Source: Pseudogemmobacter faecipullorum (lineage in GTDB: Bacteria > Pseudomonadota > Alphaproteobacteria > Rhodobacterales > Rhodobacteraceae). From it: 64,000 nt of DNA. The DNA is taken from positions 1 through 64,000 of the forward strand of contig NZ_JACDXX010000009.1 of assembly GCF_020539525.1 (NCBI RefSeq). Direction: 5' to 3'. The notes below the pieces were generated by a model, which saw only the letters and a program-made list of their open reading frames with translations, searched no databases and was not told the origin of the DNA. Below are positions 39,410-47,761 of this stretch, piece after piece. The stretch's first letter is position 1. The number at the start of each line of letters is the position of its first letter. The translations under genes were made by a program, and so were the position numbers.

Positions 39410-39437
39410 TTCATCTGTCGGAAAATATCCCCGGGGG
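39410..39437. repeat. Extragenic palindromic repeat, half-site copy B
   Basis: TTCATCTGTCGGAAAATATC plus CCCGGGGG, directly after pgi, matches the right arms of the repeats at 18453-18519 and 48271-48336. Its left arm is absent. Confidence 0.6.
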
Positions 39438-39473
39438 AGAGGGGCAGGCAGCCCCCTCATCTGCTCCCAAAAC

Positions 39474-39503
39474 AAAAAAGGCGCCCGATCGGGCGCCTTT
39501 TTC
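39474..39503. terminator. Bidirectional terminator between pgi and the RidA gene
   Basis: An A run, the stem GGCGCCCGAT / ATCGGGCGCC and a TTTTT run. It suits both converging transcripts. Confidence 0.8.
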
Positions 39504-39523
39504 CGTCAGTCCGGCCGGGTCGC

Positions 39524-39877
39524 TTATTTCAGCGCCGCGGTGACGATCACCTCGACTTTATACGCCGGGGTCGCCAGTTTGGCTTCGCCGGTGGCGCGGG
39601 CCGGGGTATGGCCCTGGGGCACCCAGGCATCCCAGACCGCGTTCATCTCGGCGAAATCGGCCATATCGGCCATCCAGATCTGGGTCGAGAGGATGCGGGT
39701 CTTATCGGTACCGGCCTCAGCCAGGATCCGGTCCACTTCTGCAAGGCAGGTCCGGGTCTGATCGGCGACGCTGTCGCCCGGATTTCCGACCTGGCCTGCC
39801 AGCCAGATGATGCCATTGTAAGACACGCCTTCCGACATGCGCGCGCCAACATTATAGCGTTTGATTTCCGAGCTCAT
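39524..39877 (-). CDS. RidA-family (YjgF/YER057c/UK114) protein
   Basis: The 117-residue protein belongs to the trimeric RidA family, whose archetype hydrolyses reactive enamines/imines from PLP enzymes. It shows GIIWLAGQVG, STQIWMADMADFAEMNAVWDAWV and the C-terminal PARATGEAKLA...YKVEVIVTAAL with the Arg and Glu expected for deaminase activity. The sequence leans to the YoaB-like subgroup rather than archetypal RidA, so the exact substrate is unclear. Monocistronic. Confidence 0.85.
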   Translation of the reverse strand: MSSEIKRYNVGARMSEGVSYNGIIWLAGQVGNPGDSVADQTRTCLAEVDRILAEAGTDKTRILSTQIWMADMADFAEMNAVWDAWVPQGHTPARATGEAKLATPAYKVEVIVTAALK

Positions 39878-39974
39878 TTTGCCACTCCCTGTGCGGATTT
39901 TGCGATTTCCCCAAAGGGATAGCGGCGCGGTGCGGAAATGAAAAGGTCTGGTGCAGCGGTGGCGGGGCTGTTCT

Positions 39975-40385
39975 TCACCGCGCCTTTCGGCACAGGAAAG
40001 AATCGCCGCTGACCGGGGAATACCAGGTCATGCTGCCATCAGGGTTCATCGCCAGTGACAGCTGATAATCCTGAGCGAAGGTGAGGATGAAAGTATCGCC
40101 CTCGGCCGCGATATCGAGGATCGGCATGGGTTGTTCGCCCGGATCATAAAGCGCGGCACTGAAGTGAAACTGCCGCCGCTCGCAATCCCAGGAGCCTTCA
40201 AAGGGCCAGGGCTGGCTCCGGGCGGCGGTGGGGGTGGCAAGACCCGCGCTGACGGCGGCGCAGAGCAGGGCGAGTGTCCAGCCCTGCCAGGGCCTCGCCT
40301 GCCGGGCGGGATGGAAGGGCTGCGCCGGGGTGCCAGCAGAGCAGCGCGGCTCCTGGTGGCAGATCCTGTGGGTAACCTCGGTCAT
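39975..40385 (-). CDS. Hypothetical secreted protein
   Basis: The 136-residue product has a long N-terminal basic stretch, a hydrophobic segment (about residues 35-55: GWTLALLCAAVSAGLA), then a small domain with two cysteines (WDCERRQFHF and SFLCRKAR) that could pair in the periplasm. SWDCERRQFHFSAALYDPG and MNPDGSMTWYSPVSGD look like a compact beta barrel. I do not know the family. The start at 40385 is the likeliest, but a shorter start nearer the hydrophobic segment is possible. Confidence 0.5.
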   Translation of the reverse strand: MTEVTHRICHQEPRCSAGTPAQPFHPARQARPWQGWTLALLCAAVSAGLATPTAARSQPWPFEGSWDCERRQFHFSAALYDPGEQPMPILDIAAEGDTFILTFAQDYQLSLAMNPDGSMTWYSPVSGDSFLCRKAR

Positions 40386-40549
40386 AAGTCGCAAACGCAC
40401 CTCCTCCGGCCCGTCCCCTCGGTGGGGATGTGATGCGGCAGGGGGCATCTGGCTGCCCTCCCGGCCGCAGGGCCGTTCCGGATACCGAGCATGGGCGAGA
40501 GGCGGGGCAGCTGGCAAGGGCGGCGTGGGGGCTGGTGCGAGAAGCGGCC

Positions 40550-41425
40550 TCAGGGACGCAGCAGGGTCACACCTGGCATGGCGGCGATCCGCCCGAGATC
40601 CTCGTGATAGCTCTGGCTCATGGCGCTGACCCTCGCCTGATCCCAGCCAGGCAGGCTGAACTGCATCTCAAGCTTTTCCGGCACTGCGAATTCCGCAAGG
40701 AAAGTCGAAACCACCTGGCGTGCGCCGGCGGTGGAGGCGGGGGGCTGGCTGGCCAGACGGGCCTGCATCCGGGCGAATCCCTCGGGCGACATGATCAGCG
40801 ACAACAGCTCATCGGTATCGCTGAGCGGCGTGCCCGGGGCATGGCCGGCCACCGCCTGCAGCACCTCTGGCCAGATCAGCGGCGTATCCTCGTCACACCA
40901 GATGGTCATCGGGATGTCGGGATTCAGCGCGCGGATCCGGGCAATCACATCCGACCAGAGCAGGCTTTCCGGATCGGTCTCGCCGATAAAGGCGGCGTAA
41001 TCGCGCGGCTCTTTCTGCTTCTCAAACAGCACCGGCAGCAGCGTCGCCGGATTGCGCAGCCCAAGGCAGAATTCGGCGCTGGCCGAGGGGAAGATCCGGG
41101 TGAAAGCCAGCAGCCGCTCGCCGGCGAATTCGTAGAGCCGTTTGCGCAAAGCCCATTGCGGGAAAGACAGGAAACTGTCCCAGCTCAGCACCAGACGCTC
41201 TGGCCGGTCTTCTTCCAGAATCTGCTCAAGGATCAGCTGTTCGCTCTCCGGCGAGGCTTTGGCCCCGCGCAGCTGCACCGCGGTATCGCGCAACAGCCGC
41301 CGGTAGCGGGTCGGGGCAGGCACCGCGATACCCTGATCGGCCAGCAGGGCGCGGTTTTTCAGCAGGCACCGGATCAGCCGCTCCTCATCAGTGCCATGGG
41401 CACCCAGATGATAGACAATATGCAT
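40550..41425 (-). CDS. Conserved hypothetical protein (Rhodobacteraceae family)
   Basis: The 291-residue soluble protein starts MHIVYHLGAHGTDEERLIRC, which resembles the phosphate-binding start of sulfotransferase-like proteins (xxHxGxxxT) but lacks a clear P-loop-type GTTLL. Later segments RLVLSWDSFLSFPQWALR and ARIRALNPDIPMTIWCDEDTP suggest an alpha/beta fold. I recall similar hypothetical proteins in related genomes but no function. It is monocistronic on the minus strand. Confidence 0.65.
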   Translation of the reverse strand: MHIVYHLGAHGTDEERLIRCLLKNRALLADQGIAVPAPTRYRRLLRDTAVQLRGAKASPESEQLILEQILEEDRPERLVLSWDSFLSFPQWALRKRLYEFAGERLLAFTRIFPSASAEFCLGLRNPATLLPVLFEKQKEPRDYAAFIGETDPESLLWSDVIARIRALNPDIPMTIWCDEDTPLIWPEVLQAVAGHAPGTPLSDTDELLSLIMSPEGFARMQARLASQPPASTAGARQVVSTFLAEFAVPEKLEMQFSLPGWDQARVSAMSQSYHEDLGRIAAMPGVTLLRP

Positions 41426-41778
41426 GACTATGACTGCCCGTTCCTGCCGCGCTTACCGGCGCCCCGGGCGTTTTCGCCTGAGGGGCCTTTCACATGATAT
41501 AGGGGGTTTTGGCATCAGGAACATGGCTTTCCTCTGGCGCGGTTATGGAAAATCCTGGTCCTTGGCGCGCGCGGGGGACAGCCAGTCTGCCATGGGCGGC
41601 GCAAAGCCCTGCCAGAACCGCCCGGCTGAGCGCGCCGGGAGATTGCGGGCCGAAAACAATCATGTTAGTCAGTCCGGGCTGGTCGCTATCTGATCTCTTT
41701 GGGGGATTCAGGAACGGCGGGACGGCAGATGGCAAAGACCGCGTCAGGGTGATTTTCCGCTCTGAAACCGCAGACGGC
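41426..41778. other. Region between the conserved hypothetical gene and tRNA-Thr(UGU)
   Basis: 353 bp with no well supported gene. A 57-codon frame on the minus strand (41490-41663, starting MIVFGPQSPG) could be a small gene or a decayed start, but it lacks a clear ribosome binding site and homology I can name. Confidence 0.35.
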
Positions 41779-41854
41779 GCCCCTATAGCTCAGCTGGTAG
41801 AGCACCTGATTTGTAATCAGGGGGTCGGGGGTTCGAGTCCCTCTGGGGGCACCA
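41779..41854 (+). tRNA. tRNA-Thr (anticodon TGT)
   Basis: Standard cloverleaf: acceptor GCCCCTA pairs with TGGGGGC, D-arm GCTC..GAGC, anticodon stem CCTGA/TCAGG with loop TTTGTAA (anticodon TGT), T-loop GTTCGAGTC. Discriminator A at 41851 and encoded CCA at 41852-41854. Confidence 0.95.
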
Positions 41855-42353
41855 TTTTAACCTATAAAAAACAATGTGTTGCGCGATGCGGCCTCGAATT
41901 CTCGAGAGTCGCTTATGTTTCTGTCAGACATATGGCAGACATCATGCAGCGTCCACAGGCGGGCCGTGAAGCGTTGCAGTGTGGCAGCACGGCCCGATCA
42001 GGCACCCCGTAAGACGCTGTTCTGTCTGCGAAAATTCTGAACCAGCAGAAAACCCGGACGAAAAATCGCCGCATATGTAAGTCGAGTATCCGGGGAGGAC
42101 CTGCCCCCCACCCCCACCTACCTAGGGGGTCTCGGGTCGCATCGGCCTGCCTTGATCATACAAGACCACCGACCGCCTCGCACCACCAAAGGTCGAAACA
42201 ATCGGATTCGGCACAGCGGACAGTCAAGCAGACAGCCGACCGCCAGAATCAGACATGACGTGATACCTGGATTTCAGCGCCGTTGACGTGCGCCTGATTC
42301 ACGACATGCGACGACACGCGACACGCGCGCAAATCCGTGTCACAGTGCGACGA
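41855..42353. other. Non-coding flank of the decayed island
   Basis: 499 bp directly downstream of tRNA-Thr(UGU) with no supportable gene. It has odd low-complexity pieces: a C-rich run with CCTAGGGGG near 42105-42130 and repeated CGACA/CGCGACA units near 42305-42353. It probably represents debris of the integrated element or of its junction. Confidence 0.4.
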
Positions 42354-43397
42354 GGCGCTGTTGCGTAAATCGACTTTTGGGTAAACAACCCCTTTCCCCC
42401 GAGAAGTCATGCAACGGCAGCGGTAATCGGCGTTCCGAGGGCTGTGAAGCGGTTAAGGATAGCGACGCGAACTTGAACCTCAGCGACTTGCCTGTCGAAG
42501 GCTTTCGCCATGAGGCGCTGCCCGAGTTGCTTGATACAGTTCATTTTGGTTTCCACACGGCTACGGCGATGATAGCGGCTCCAGTTTCGCCAAATGGATC
42601 GACCGAGCCGTTTGCATGTTCGCAAGGCTTCATTACGCGCTTTTGCTCCATCACTGGATGGTTTCCAAAAGCGAGCATTCTTGCGCGGCGGAATGACTGC
42701 CGTGGCCCCTCTGGCGGCGATGGCATCGTGACAGGCGCGCGTATCGAATGCTCCATCCGCAGTCACGCTGGAGATGCTGTCACTGGGATCAATTTGATCT
42801 AACAGCTCAGGTAGGATCGGCGCGTCGCCAATGGCACTCGACGTGACCTCAACGGCACGGATCTCCAGCGTTTCCTCATCAATCGCGATATGGATCTTGC
42901 GCCAGACCCTGCGCTTGGAGCCGCCATGTTTGCGGCGCTGCCACTCACCTTCACCCTCTGCTTTGATCCCTGTGCTGTCGATCAAAAGATGAAGGTTCTC
43001 TCTGCGACGGTAAGGGATTGCGACGTTCAATGTCTTCTGGCGGCGGCTGAGAGTGCTGAAGTCAGGCACCGACCACGGCAAACCGGAAAGATTTAGCAGG
43101 CTTTCCATGAAACCAGTGGCCTGTCGCAAAGGGAGTCCGAAGAGAACCTTCAGCGTTAAGCAGGCTTGAATGGCGGCGTCACTATACGCTTGCTGACGGC
43201 CACGTTTGCCGGACGGTCGAGCTTCCCACTCCATGTCCGCATCAAGCCAGACGGTCAGCGAACCCCGTTGCTTCAGGGAATGGTTGTAGGCACGCCAGTT
43301 GCTTGTCTTGTAACGGGGCTTCGATGGATAAGTCATGCCAAACGCTTACCACGACCCGGCAACATCATGAATCCCAATCGATTTACGCAACAGCGCC
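42354..43397 (-). mobile_element. IS5-family insertion sequence, complete ends
   Basis: A 1,044-bp element bounded by perfect 20-bp terminal inverted repeats GGCGCTGTTGCGTAAATCGA (42354-42373 and complement at 43378-43397) containing one intact transposase gene. The ends resemble those of the IS903/IS5 group. The flanks (left ...GTGCGACGA, right AATGGGGAC...) show no 3, 4 or 9-bp duplication. Confidence 0.9.
42407..43336 (-). CDS. IS5-family transposase
   Basis: The 309-residue DDE transposase appears intact. The catalytic triad is visible: Asp in LHLLIDSTGIKAEG, Asp in VTADGAFDTRACHD and Glu in RSRVETKMNCIKQLGQRL. An N-terminal basic DNA-binding part includes NWRAYNHSLKQRGSL, typical of the IS903 subgroup. 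It starts at ATG 43336 inside the right end of the element. It may be active. Confidence 0.93.
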   Translation of the reverse strand: MTYPSKPRYKTSNWRAYNHSLKQRGSLTVWLDADMEWEARPSGKRGRQQAYSDAAIQACLTLKVLFGLPLRQATGFMESLLNLSGLPWSVPDFSTLSRRQKTLNVAIPYRRRENLHLLIDSTGIKAEGEGEWQRRKHGGSKRRVWRKIHIAIDEETLEIRAVEVTSSAIGDAPILPELLDQIDPSDSISSVTADGAFDTRACHDAIAARGATAVIPPRKNARFWKPSSDGAKARNEALRTCKRLGRSIWRNWSRYHRRSRVETKMNCIKQLGQRLMAKAFDRQVAEVQVRVAILNRFTALGTPITAAVA

Positions 43398-43398
43398 A

Positions 43399-43641
43399 AT
43401 GGGGACCACAGTGATATTCCCACTTAGCCCTAGCGTTTTGCTTATTGGGACATTTGAGGGCATTCCAGACAAAATTGACCACTCATACGAACAAGTGACT
43501 AAAGTTAACACCCATATTGCAAATCATTCGGTCAAGCAGATATACGCCCGCGACGACAGCTTCCCCATACACCTCAGAGACAGATTGTTTGTGAGGGGTG
43601 CCGACCTATCGCGGCTAGTGTCGCAGAGGGCGATTAGGTGA
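43399..43641 (+). pseudogene. C-terminal remnant of a DUF4238 protein
   Basis: Directly next to the IS end, the frame encodes VIFPLSPSVLLIG, then VNTHIANHSVKQIYARDD, which matches the C-terminal part of DUF4238 proteins (PLSP...LL.., N..ia..a...vya). The N-terminal part is missing and is not found on the far side of the IS. GC content is near 50%, well below the chromosome. DUF4238 genes are often found on mobile islands; function unknown. Confidence 0.6.
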
Positions 43642-43715
43642 TTGTTGTGCGACGCCGAAATACCGCCCCTACACGCGCTGTCTCACATCGACGCGCCCGT
43701 TAGCGCCCCGAATGC

Positions 43716-43746
43716 AAAACGCGCTGCAATATAGGTTACAGCGCGT
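43716..43746 (-). terminator. Hairpin terminator of the primase fragment
   Basis: On the minus strand the perfect stem ACGCGCTG / CAGCGCGT with a 15-nt loop is followed by TTT, about 30 bp past the stop of the primase-helicase fragment. Confidence 0.5.
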
Positions 43747-43775
43747 GTGCGGGGCGGTGTGACGCGGCAGGGGCG

Positions 43776-44438
43776 CTATTCGCGCGTCCACTCTGCATCG
43801 GGACTGTCGTTCCAGTCGTGATGCCTGACTTTGAGGTAGACGAGGAACAAGCCCCGCGCATCTTGCAGCGGTGGCAAGTCCAACACCCGGCAGGGTTCGG
43901 CAGGCTGGCCCCCAACCGACAAGCGCGATAGGCGGGAGGGTCCAGAGGCGATGACCTTGAACACTCGGCCCGGCTGCGGCCCCTTATTGCCTATCCGCAC
44001 GTTGTTCCGGTTGAAATGCTCGACCAAGGCCGTAACGCGGACGACCCACCGATGCCCGTCAAAGTGCGAACATCTGGGGAGACGGCCCGCCTCCAAGAAA
44101 TCGCGCAACACTCGATCCGGCCCGACGACCGACTCCAGCTTCTGTTTGTCCTTCGCATCGGTGCTGGGAATGTCGCCTGCCCGAAACCCGGAAATGTCGC
44201 GGGTGCGCAGGATGTGCATGAAGGCTTCCAACTCCTGTGGATATTGCTGGTGGAACAGCGTCCACATGGGGTCCGCCCGGCCATTCTTGCTGGCGTGTTT
44301 GGCCGACACCCGCAGAACGAGGTGCCTGCGGTCGTGCCGATTGACATGGGCGACATGCTCTTGGTTCGAGGTCATAAACACGCGGGCGAAGTTTCGTGCC
44401 TGCATCACGTCAACGCCCTTGCGCTCATGCCCGCCCAT
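43776..44438 (-). pseudogene. C-terminal fragment of a phage/plasmid primase-helicase (DUF5906-like)
   Basis: The 220-residue frame opens with ERKGVDVMQARNFARVFMTS then NQEHVAHVNRHDRRHLVLRV, the pattern that follows the Walker motifs in D5/DUF5906-type replication helicases (KG.d...N..r..m.SN..hvv......RR..vl.vs). The upstream polymerase-primase and P-loop parts are missing: the frame is joined at about 44425-44440 to the broken 3' end of the integrase. The rest (to WTRE) resembles the extra C-terminal region of such proteins. It cannot work alone as a helicase. Confidence 0.6.
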
Positions 44439-45888
44439 CCTCGTGGCCAGTGATCGCGTCGGAGTACTCGCGGTCTATCTTCGCATCGCGGGCCGCGGTC
44501 TTGAAGCGATGACGTCAGAAGTGATTTGGCTGCGCTCTCGGATCTGTAATCCCGACCACCTTTCGCACCCACTGGCCGACCTTGGCACCGGCAGACTGGG
44601 CGCGCTCGACTGGATCGGCGGGCTTCCCCCGGACAGGTGCGGTCGAATAAAAGACCGGCCCATCGGGCAAAGCGCGGATCATCTCGGGCAATCCCATCTC
44701 CAGAAGCTGGGGATGGATCGGCACTATGCGATAGGCGCCGGTCTTGACCGATCCGGCTTCCGGTGTGATCCGCAGACACAGGATACCGCGATTCTCGATC
44801 AGATCTTCCGTGCGAAGCTGCATCGCTTCGGTGATCCTTGCGCCGGAGAAGGCGCAGATCCATGGTCCCCAGCGGATCGCCCGCATGTTCTCTGGGGTGC
44901 GCCGACCAAGTTCCGCCGGGTCGACCAGAGCAGCGGTTAGAATGGCCTTTGCCTCATCGTCGGTGAAGCCCTTTTCCCGTGCCCATCTCGGTTTGGCGAA
45001 CCTGACGCGGTTGTCTTCGGCTGGATTTTCTTTGAGCTTCCGCTTCTCGACCGCGACGCCGAACACCAGCTTGGTCACTGCCAAGTATTTCTGACTTACA
45101 GTGCGCGCGGCCAAGCCCTGCTCGTGGAGCAGATGATCGCACCAGTCGGAAATGCCTTCTGAAGTCACCTGCCTGGCATCGTCGTGATCCAGATACTCGA
45201 TCAGCGACTCGATCTTCTGACGGAAGTCGCCCACCGTCCGTGCGGACTTGCCGTTCGCCAGATGGTCTCGTTCCCAGAGCTTGAACAGAGCGCGGATCGT
45301 CAGCTTCTCCGGGCTCGGCCGCGTGGTTACATTCGGTCCCATGACGGTCGGAAAGCGGTTTGCGCGGGGATCGGGGCTGTAGTCACCTTCCGAACATTTC
45401 AACTGCTGTTCCGCCACCTGCCTGTAAGCCCGGTCAGCTTCCTGTATCAAGCGGCTGCGGCTCGCGGCGTCGGTGACGATCCCGCGCTCGAGCAGGAGAT
45501 TGTCAACGGTCGCGGCATACCAGCGCTCCGTCGCGTCAGGGTCGGCTGCCACACGGTCGAGAAGGGCCAGCGTCTCGGTCCAGACCTTCGGCGAGCCAGG
45601 CTCAAGTTCCATCGCAGCCATGTGGTCTCGGTAGAGGATGCCGGACAGCGCGACGATTTGCTGGTGGGGCAGGGGTTCGGGACGCTTCCGCAACGCAGCC
45701 CAGATCAGCTCTTGCTTCCTGACCTCATCGACGTTGCGCAACTTGGCTTCGTGGGGGTCTTTCGTTCGGAGCGAACGGCTGACCTCTTTCCTGCGGAACA
45801 CGGTCACCAGATCGGCAGGTGTTTTCTGGCGGAAGTAGTAGACGCCGGACTTCGGATTCTTGTGCGGGCGGCTCATCTGCAAAACCAT
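44425..45888 (-). pseudogene. Tyrosine recombinase/phage integrase, nonsense-mutated and 3'-truncated
   Basis: Begins MVLQMSRPHKNPKSGVYYFR (GAGG about 10 bp upstream) with an N-terminal SAM-like core-binding region (ALFKLWERDHLANGKSARTV, about 215-300) and a catalytic domain with box I Arg in FSGARITEAMQLRTED. At the HxxR box the sequence runs PNHF, TGA (44515-44517), RHRFKTAARDAKIDREYSDA, ITGHEDG, so TGA replaces the expected Trp within HFWR. The frame ends at 44425 before the Tyr nucleophile, where primase sequence begins. Its position just downstream of tRNA-Thr(GGU), on the same strand, is normal for an integrase at its attachment site. Confidence 0.85.
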
Positions 45889-45968
45889 GGTGTAGAACCT
45901 CGGTGTAGAACCGAAGGCAATCCAAACCCTTGATAGCTTGCATCTTTTTGATCTGTAAGGGGAAAAGA

Positions 45969-46043
45969 TGGTGCTGCAAGAGAGGATTGAACTCTCGACC
46001 TCTCCCTTACCAAGGGAGTGCTCTGCCACTGAGCTACTGCAGC
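45969..46043 (-). tRNA. tRNA-Thr (anticodon GGT), downstream copy
   Basis: Complete cloverleaf on the minus strand: acceptor GCTGCAG/TTGCAGC, anticodon stem CTCCC/GGGAG with loop TTGGTAA (anticodon GGT), T-loop TTCAATC. The body is 45972-46043 and CCA is encoded at 45971-45969. Identical in all 75 bases to the copy 120 bp upstream. Confidence 0.93.
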
Positions 46044-46088
46044 TTTCTTTTCACTGAACGGCCAGAGCGGTTCCGCAAAGAGGATCGA

Positions 46089-46163
46089 TGGTGCTGCAAG
46101 AGAGGATTGAACTCTCGACCTCTCCCTTACCAAGGGAGTGCTCTGCCACTGAGCTACTGCAGC
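46089..46163 (-). tRNA. tRNA-Thr (anticodon GGT), promoter-proximal copy
   Basis: Same sequence as the copy at 45969-46043: acceptor GCTGCAG/TTGCAGC, anticodon GGT, encoded CCA at 46091-46089. It is the first of the pair to be transcribed. Confidence 0.93.
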
Positions 46164-46181
46164 ACCGTTTCGATGAGCGGG

Positions 46182-46210
46182 GATTTAGACTCAAACATTT
46201 AACTCTGCAA
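46182..46210 (-). promoter_or_regulatory. Candidate sigma-70 promoter for the tRNA-Thr(GGU) pair
   Basis: On the minus strand TTGCAG (46210-46205), a 17-bp spacer and TAAATC (46187-46182) precede the first tRNA by about 18 bp, in a locally AT-rich stretch. Confidence 0.5.
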
Positions 46211-46269
46211 GCCCCCAATTTCGCCGATGCTCTGGACCCTTAGCCTGAGGCGCTGTAATTCTTACGCCC

Positions 46270-46461
46270 ATGTGTAAAGAAACTTCCGAAAAAAATGCCG
46301 GACCGCCGAAACCCGCCGCTGTCACACAGCGCGAGGGCCTGCTGAAATCGGCATTGAAAGCCAATATGGCGAAGCGGAAGGCCCAGGCACGGGCGAGAGC
46401 AGCGCAAAATTCTGCGGTTGAGACGGCGACCCCCGAGGCGCCGGGCAGCGAAAAAGGGTAA
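46270..46461 (+). CDS. Small basic hypothetical protein upstream of murA
   Basis: The 63-residue product has a basic, Ala-rich centre ([22 protein letters not shown]) that is probably one amphipathic helix, with a Pro/Ser-rich start. It ends 10 bp before murA in the same direction, so co-expression is likely. Similar small proteins beside murA exist in related genomes as far as I recall. The start has no clear Shine-Dalgarno. No function is known. Confidence 0.5.
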   Translation: MCKETSEKNAGPPKPAAVTQREGLLKSALKANMAKRKAQARARAAQNSAVETATPEAPGSEKG

Positions 46462-46471
46462 GAGGCGGGTT

Positions 46472-47743
46472 ATGGATTCGATTCTGGTGAAGGGTAATGG
46501 TCCGCTGCAAGGCGTGATCCCGATCGCAGGGGCGAAAAACGCCTGCCTGACGCTGATGCCGGCGACGCTGCTCTCGGAAGAGCCGCTGACGCTGACCAAT
46601 GCGCCGCGCCTCTCGGATATCCGCACCATGACCCAGCTGCTGGAATCGCTGGGCGTTGAGGTCTCGGCTCTGCAGGCCGGTAAAGTGATCACAATGTCCT
46701 CGCATGGTCAGATCAGCCCGGTTGCGGATTATGAGATCGTGCGCAAGATGCGCGCCTCCAACCTGGTGCTGGGCCCGCTGCTGGCGCGCTTTGGTCATGC
46801 GGTGGTCTCGCTGCCGGGCGGCTGCGCCATTGGCGCGCGGCCGATGGATATTCATATCGACGCCCTCGCCGCGCTCGGTGCCGAAATCGAGCTGCGCGAC
46901 GGCTATCTGCATGCGAAAGTGGCAGGCGGCCGTCTGCAGGGCGGGGTGCATGAGATGCGCTTTGCCAGCGTCGGTGCCACCGAGAACTTCCTGATGGCGG
47001 CGGTTCTGGCCAAGGGCACCAGTGTGCTGAAAAACGCGGCGCGCGAGCCGGAGATCGTCGATCTGGCCGATTGCCTGCGTAAAATGGGCGCGCAGATCTC
47101 GGGCGATGGCAGCCCGACCATCGAGATCCAGGGCGTGGACCGTCTGCATGGCGCCACCCATCCGGTGGTCACCGACCGCATCGAGCTGGGCACCTATATG
47201 CTGGCCCCTGCGATCTGTGGCGGCGAGGTGGAATGCCTTGGCGGTAAGATCAGCCTGCTCGCCGCTTTCTGCGAAAAGCTGGACGAGGCCGGTATCTCGG
47301 TGACCGAGACGGAGCGCGGGCTGAAAGTCGCACGCAAAAACGGCCGGGTGAAGGCGGTGAATGTGGTGACCGAACCCTTCCCGGGCTTCCCGACCGATCT
47401 GCAGGCGCAGATGATGGCTCTGCTCTGCACCGCCGAGGGCACCTCGGTTCTGGAAGAAAAGATCTTCGAGAATCGTTTCATGCATGCGCCTGAGCTGATG
47501 CGCATGGGCGCGAAGATTGAGGTCCAGGGCGGCCATGCCACGGTGCATGGTGTTGAAAGGCTGAAAGGTGCGCCGGTGATGGCGACCGATCTGCGCGCCT
47601 CGGTCTCGCTGATTCTGGCGGGGCTCGCGGCCGAGGGCGAGACGGTGGTGAGCCGGGTCTATCACCTCGATCGCGGCTATGAGCGGGTCGAGGAAAAACT
47701 GCTGGCCTGCGGCGCGCATATCGAGCGTATTCAGGGCAACTGA
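46472..47743 (+). CDS. murA: UDP-N-acetylglucosamine 1-carboxyvinyltransferase
   Basis: Transfers enolpyruvate from PEP to UDP-GlcNAc, the first committed step of peptidoglycan synthesis. The 423-residue EPSP-synthase-fold protein has [10 protein letters not shown] near the N-terminus (catalytic Lys), the active-site Cys in [11 protein letters not shown] (about residue 117; the Cys form is fosfomycin-sensitive), [10 protein letters not shown] and the C-terminal [16 protein letters not shown] 46472 starts the family-typical [14 protein letters not shown]. Confidence 0.96.
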   Translation: MDSILVKGNGPLQGVIPIAGAKNACLTLMPATLLSEEPLTLTNAPRLSDIRTMTQLLESLGVEVSALQAGKVITMSSHGQISPVADYEIVRKMRASNLVLGPLLARFGHAVVSLPGGCAIGARPMDIHIDALAALGAEIELRDGYLHAKVAGGRLQGGVHEMRFASVGATENFLMAAVLAKGTSVLKNAAREPEIVDLADCLRKMGAQISGDGSPTIEIQGVDRLHGATHPVVTDRIELGTYMLAPAICGGEVECLGGKISLLAAFCEKLDEAGISVTETERGLKVARKNGRVKAVNVVTEPFPGFPTDLQAQMMALLCTAEGTSVLEEKIFENRFMHAPELMRMGAKIEVQGGHATVHGVERLKGAPVMATDLRASVSLILAGLAAEGETVVSRVYHLDRGYERVEEKLLACGAHIERIQGN

Positions 47744-47761
47744 ACCGAAACGGGGGCAAGG

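Larger units (their letters stand above)
45967..46163. repeat. Tandem direct duplication of the tRNA-Thr(GGU) gene
   Basis: Two identical 77-bp copies (45967-46043 and 46087-46163) with a 120-bp period, separated by 43 bp of unique sequence. The identity starts and ends almost exactly at the tRNA boundaries. Confidence 0.9.

Noticed and set aside
41855-43775. Left attachment site copy of the tRNA-Thr(GGU) 3' end
   Set aside because: I looked for the 3' tRNA sequence in the same orientation and saw no copy of useful length; the left junction has probably been deleted.
44016-44453. Plus-strand frames opposite the primase fragment and integrase
   Set aside because: They have no ribosome binding sites or recognisable motifs and are complements of the element genes.
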